12,318 nucleotides of DNA from 73-13 sp035556395 (GTDB lineage: Bacteria > Actinomycetota > Actinomycetes > Actinomycetales > Microbacteriaceae): contig DATMFB010000044.1 of the NCBI GenBank assembly GCA_035556395.1, positions 1-12,318 on the forward strand. Reading direction: 5' to 3'. The translations under genes were made by a program, and so were the position numbers. The notes under the pieces are model-generated. The model did not search any database. It was given only the letters and a program-made list of their open reading frames with translations, and was not told the origin of the DNA. Shown piece by piece: positions 11,794-12,318 of the stretch (positions are counted from its first letter, which is position 1; every line of letters starts with the position of its first letter).

Positions 11794-12318
11794 ATGCAGC
11801 TCGAAGGGAAGGTATTCGTCGTCACGGGCGGCGGCAACGGCATCGCGCGGGAGGTCGTCCTCCAGCTCCTCGCGAAAGGAGCGCGCGTCGCCGCGCTCGA
11901 CCTCAACGAGCAGTCCCTCGCCGAGACCGCGCAGCTGGCGAACGCCGGCGACCGGCTCACGACGCATGCCGTCAACGTGACCGACCGCGCCGCGGTCGAG
12001 GCGCTGCCCGCCGCGATCCGCGCGCAGCACGGCGCGATCGACGGCGTGCTCAACATCGCGGGCATCATCCACCGCTTCGCGCCGATCTCCGAGCTCACGA
12101 TCGAGGAGATCCAGCGCGTCATCGACATCAACTACTGGGGCACGGTCTACGTCGTGAAGTCGTTCCTGCCCGACCTGCTCGCACGGCCGGAGGCGGCGAT
12201 CCTCGACTTCTCGTCGATGGGCGGCCTCGTCCCGGTCCCGGGCCAGGGCGCCTACGGCTCCTCCAAGGCGGCGGTCAAGCTCTTCACCGAGACGCTCTTC
12301 GCCGAGCTGCAGAGCACG
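11794..12318 (+). CDS. Short-chain dehydrogenase/reductase (N-terminal 175 residues, cut by window edge)
   Basis: A classical SDR oxidoreductase with a Rossmann fold that uses NAD(P)(H). The cofactor motif is TGGGNGIA at 11-18, where the last glycine of TGxxxGxG is Ala18. LDLN at 35-38 carries Asp36 at the end of the second strand, which favours NAD(H). The NNAG motif appears as NIAG (87-90). The catalytic tetrad is complete: Asn113 in DIN, Ser141 in FSSMGG, Tyr154 and Lys158 in YGSSK. The substrate cannot be inferred. The gene continues beyond 12318, and the missing part should include the substrate-binding C-terminus. ATG at 11794 has GGAG 5 bases upstream and starts the protein directly at the first strand (MQLEGKVFVVTG). 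It is divergent from ispH. Confidence 0.93.
   Translation, partial: MQLEGKVFVVTGGGNGIAREVVLQLLAKGARVAALDLNEQSLAETAQLANAGDRLTTHAVNVTDRAAVEALPAAIRAQHGAIDGVLNIAGIIHRFAPISELTIEEIQRVIDINYWGTVYVVKSFLPDLLARPEAAILDFSSMGGLVPVPGQGAYGSSKAAVKLFTETLFAELQST

Noticed and set aside
11632..12072. N-terminal extension of ispH to 12072
   Set aside because: It is antisense to the dehydrogenase and has no IspH features. The protein from 11631 has the usual length and cysteine spacing.
1..12318. Defence island, prophage, transposon or biosynthetic cluster
   Set aside because: No integrase, transposase, toxin-antitoxin pair, restriction enzyme or clustered unknown genes. RmuC and the exonuclease are ordinary chromosomal genes, and composition looks uniform throughout.

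Overview
The window looks like core chromosome from a very GC-rich actinobacterium, most likely Micrococcales and probably Microbacteriaceae. The grounds are strong G/C bias at third codon positions, several TANNNT -10 boxes sitting 6-8 bases before GTG or ATG starts (leaderless transcripts), an actinobacterial CtpE-type P-type ATPase, class II FBPase and aldolase, and a palindromic interspersed repeat of a kind I associate with Micrococcales intergenic regions. Species cannot be named from this sequence.

Layout. Positions 1-674 (-) hold the N-terminal part of the ATPase YchF, divergent from a small four-helix membrane protein (738-1184, +). That gene converges on, and overlaps by 44 bp, a CtpE-like cation P-type ATPase (1141-3591, -). 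Upstream of the ATPase is an ABC-2 exporter pair, ATPase then permease, translationally coupled (5375 to 3658, -). A DEDDh 3'-5' exonuclease (5488-6078, +), two copies of a 30-bp repeat, and RmuC (6196-7569, +) follow. RmuC meets class II fructose-1,6-bisphosphatase GlpX (7566-8555, -) tail to tail with overlapping stop codons. GlpX is divergent from class II fructose-bisphosphate aldolase Fba (8622-9647, +), which is followed by a RidA-family gene (9661-10047, +). On the opposite strand lie a MOSC-domain gene (10063-10617, -) and ispH (10627-11631, -). A short-chain dehydrogenase (11794 onward, +) runs off the right edge.

How the genes fit together. GlpX and Fba act on the same metabolite, fructose-1,6-bisphosphate, and their divergent promoters are packed into about 30 bp with -10 elements two bases apart. 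Exonuclease and RmuC are neighbouring nuclease-type genes. IspH makes isoprenoid precursors. CtpE-like pumps move cations, probably calcium. The other genes are housekeeping or unassigned.

The genes are tightly packed and no gap exceeds 300 bp. The largest is the 162 bp between ispH and the dehydrogenase. I found no tRNA, rRNA, insertion sequence, CRISPR array, prophage or obvious new defence system. The most interesting signals are regulatory architecture and active-site substitutions: the glpX/fba bidirectional promoter, a strong hairpin abutting the P-type ATPase start codon, a Glu-to-Leu change in that pump's membrane cation motif, a RidA protein without the catalytic arginine, and the ispH stop codon embedded in the next gene's -10 box.
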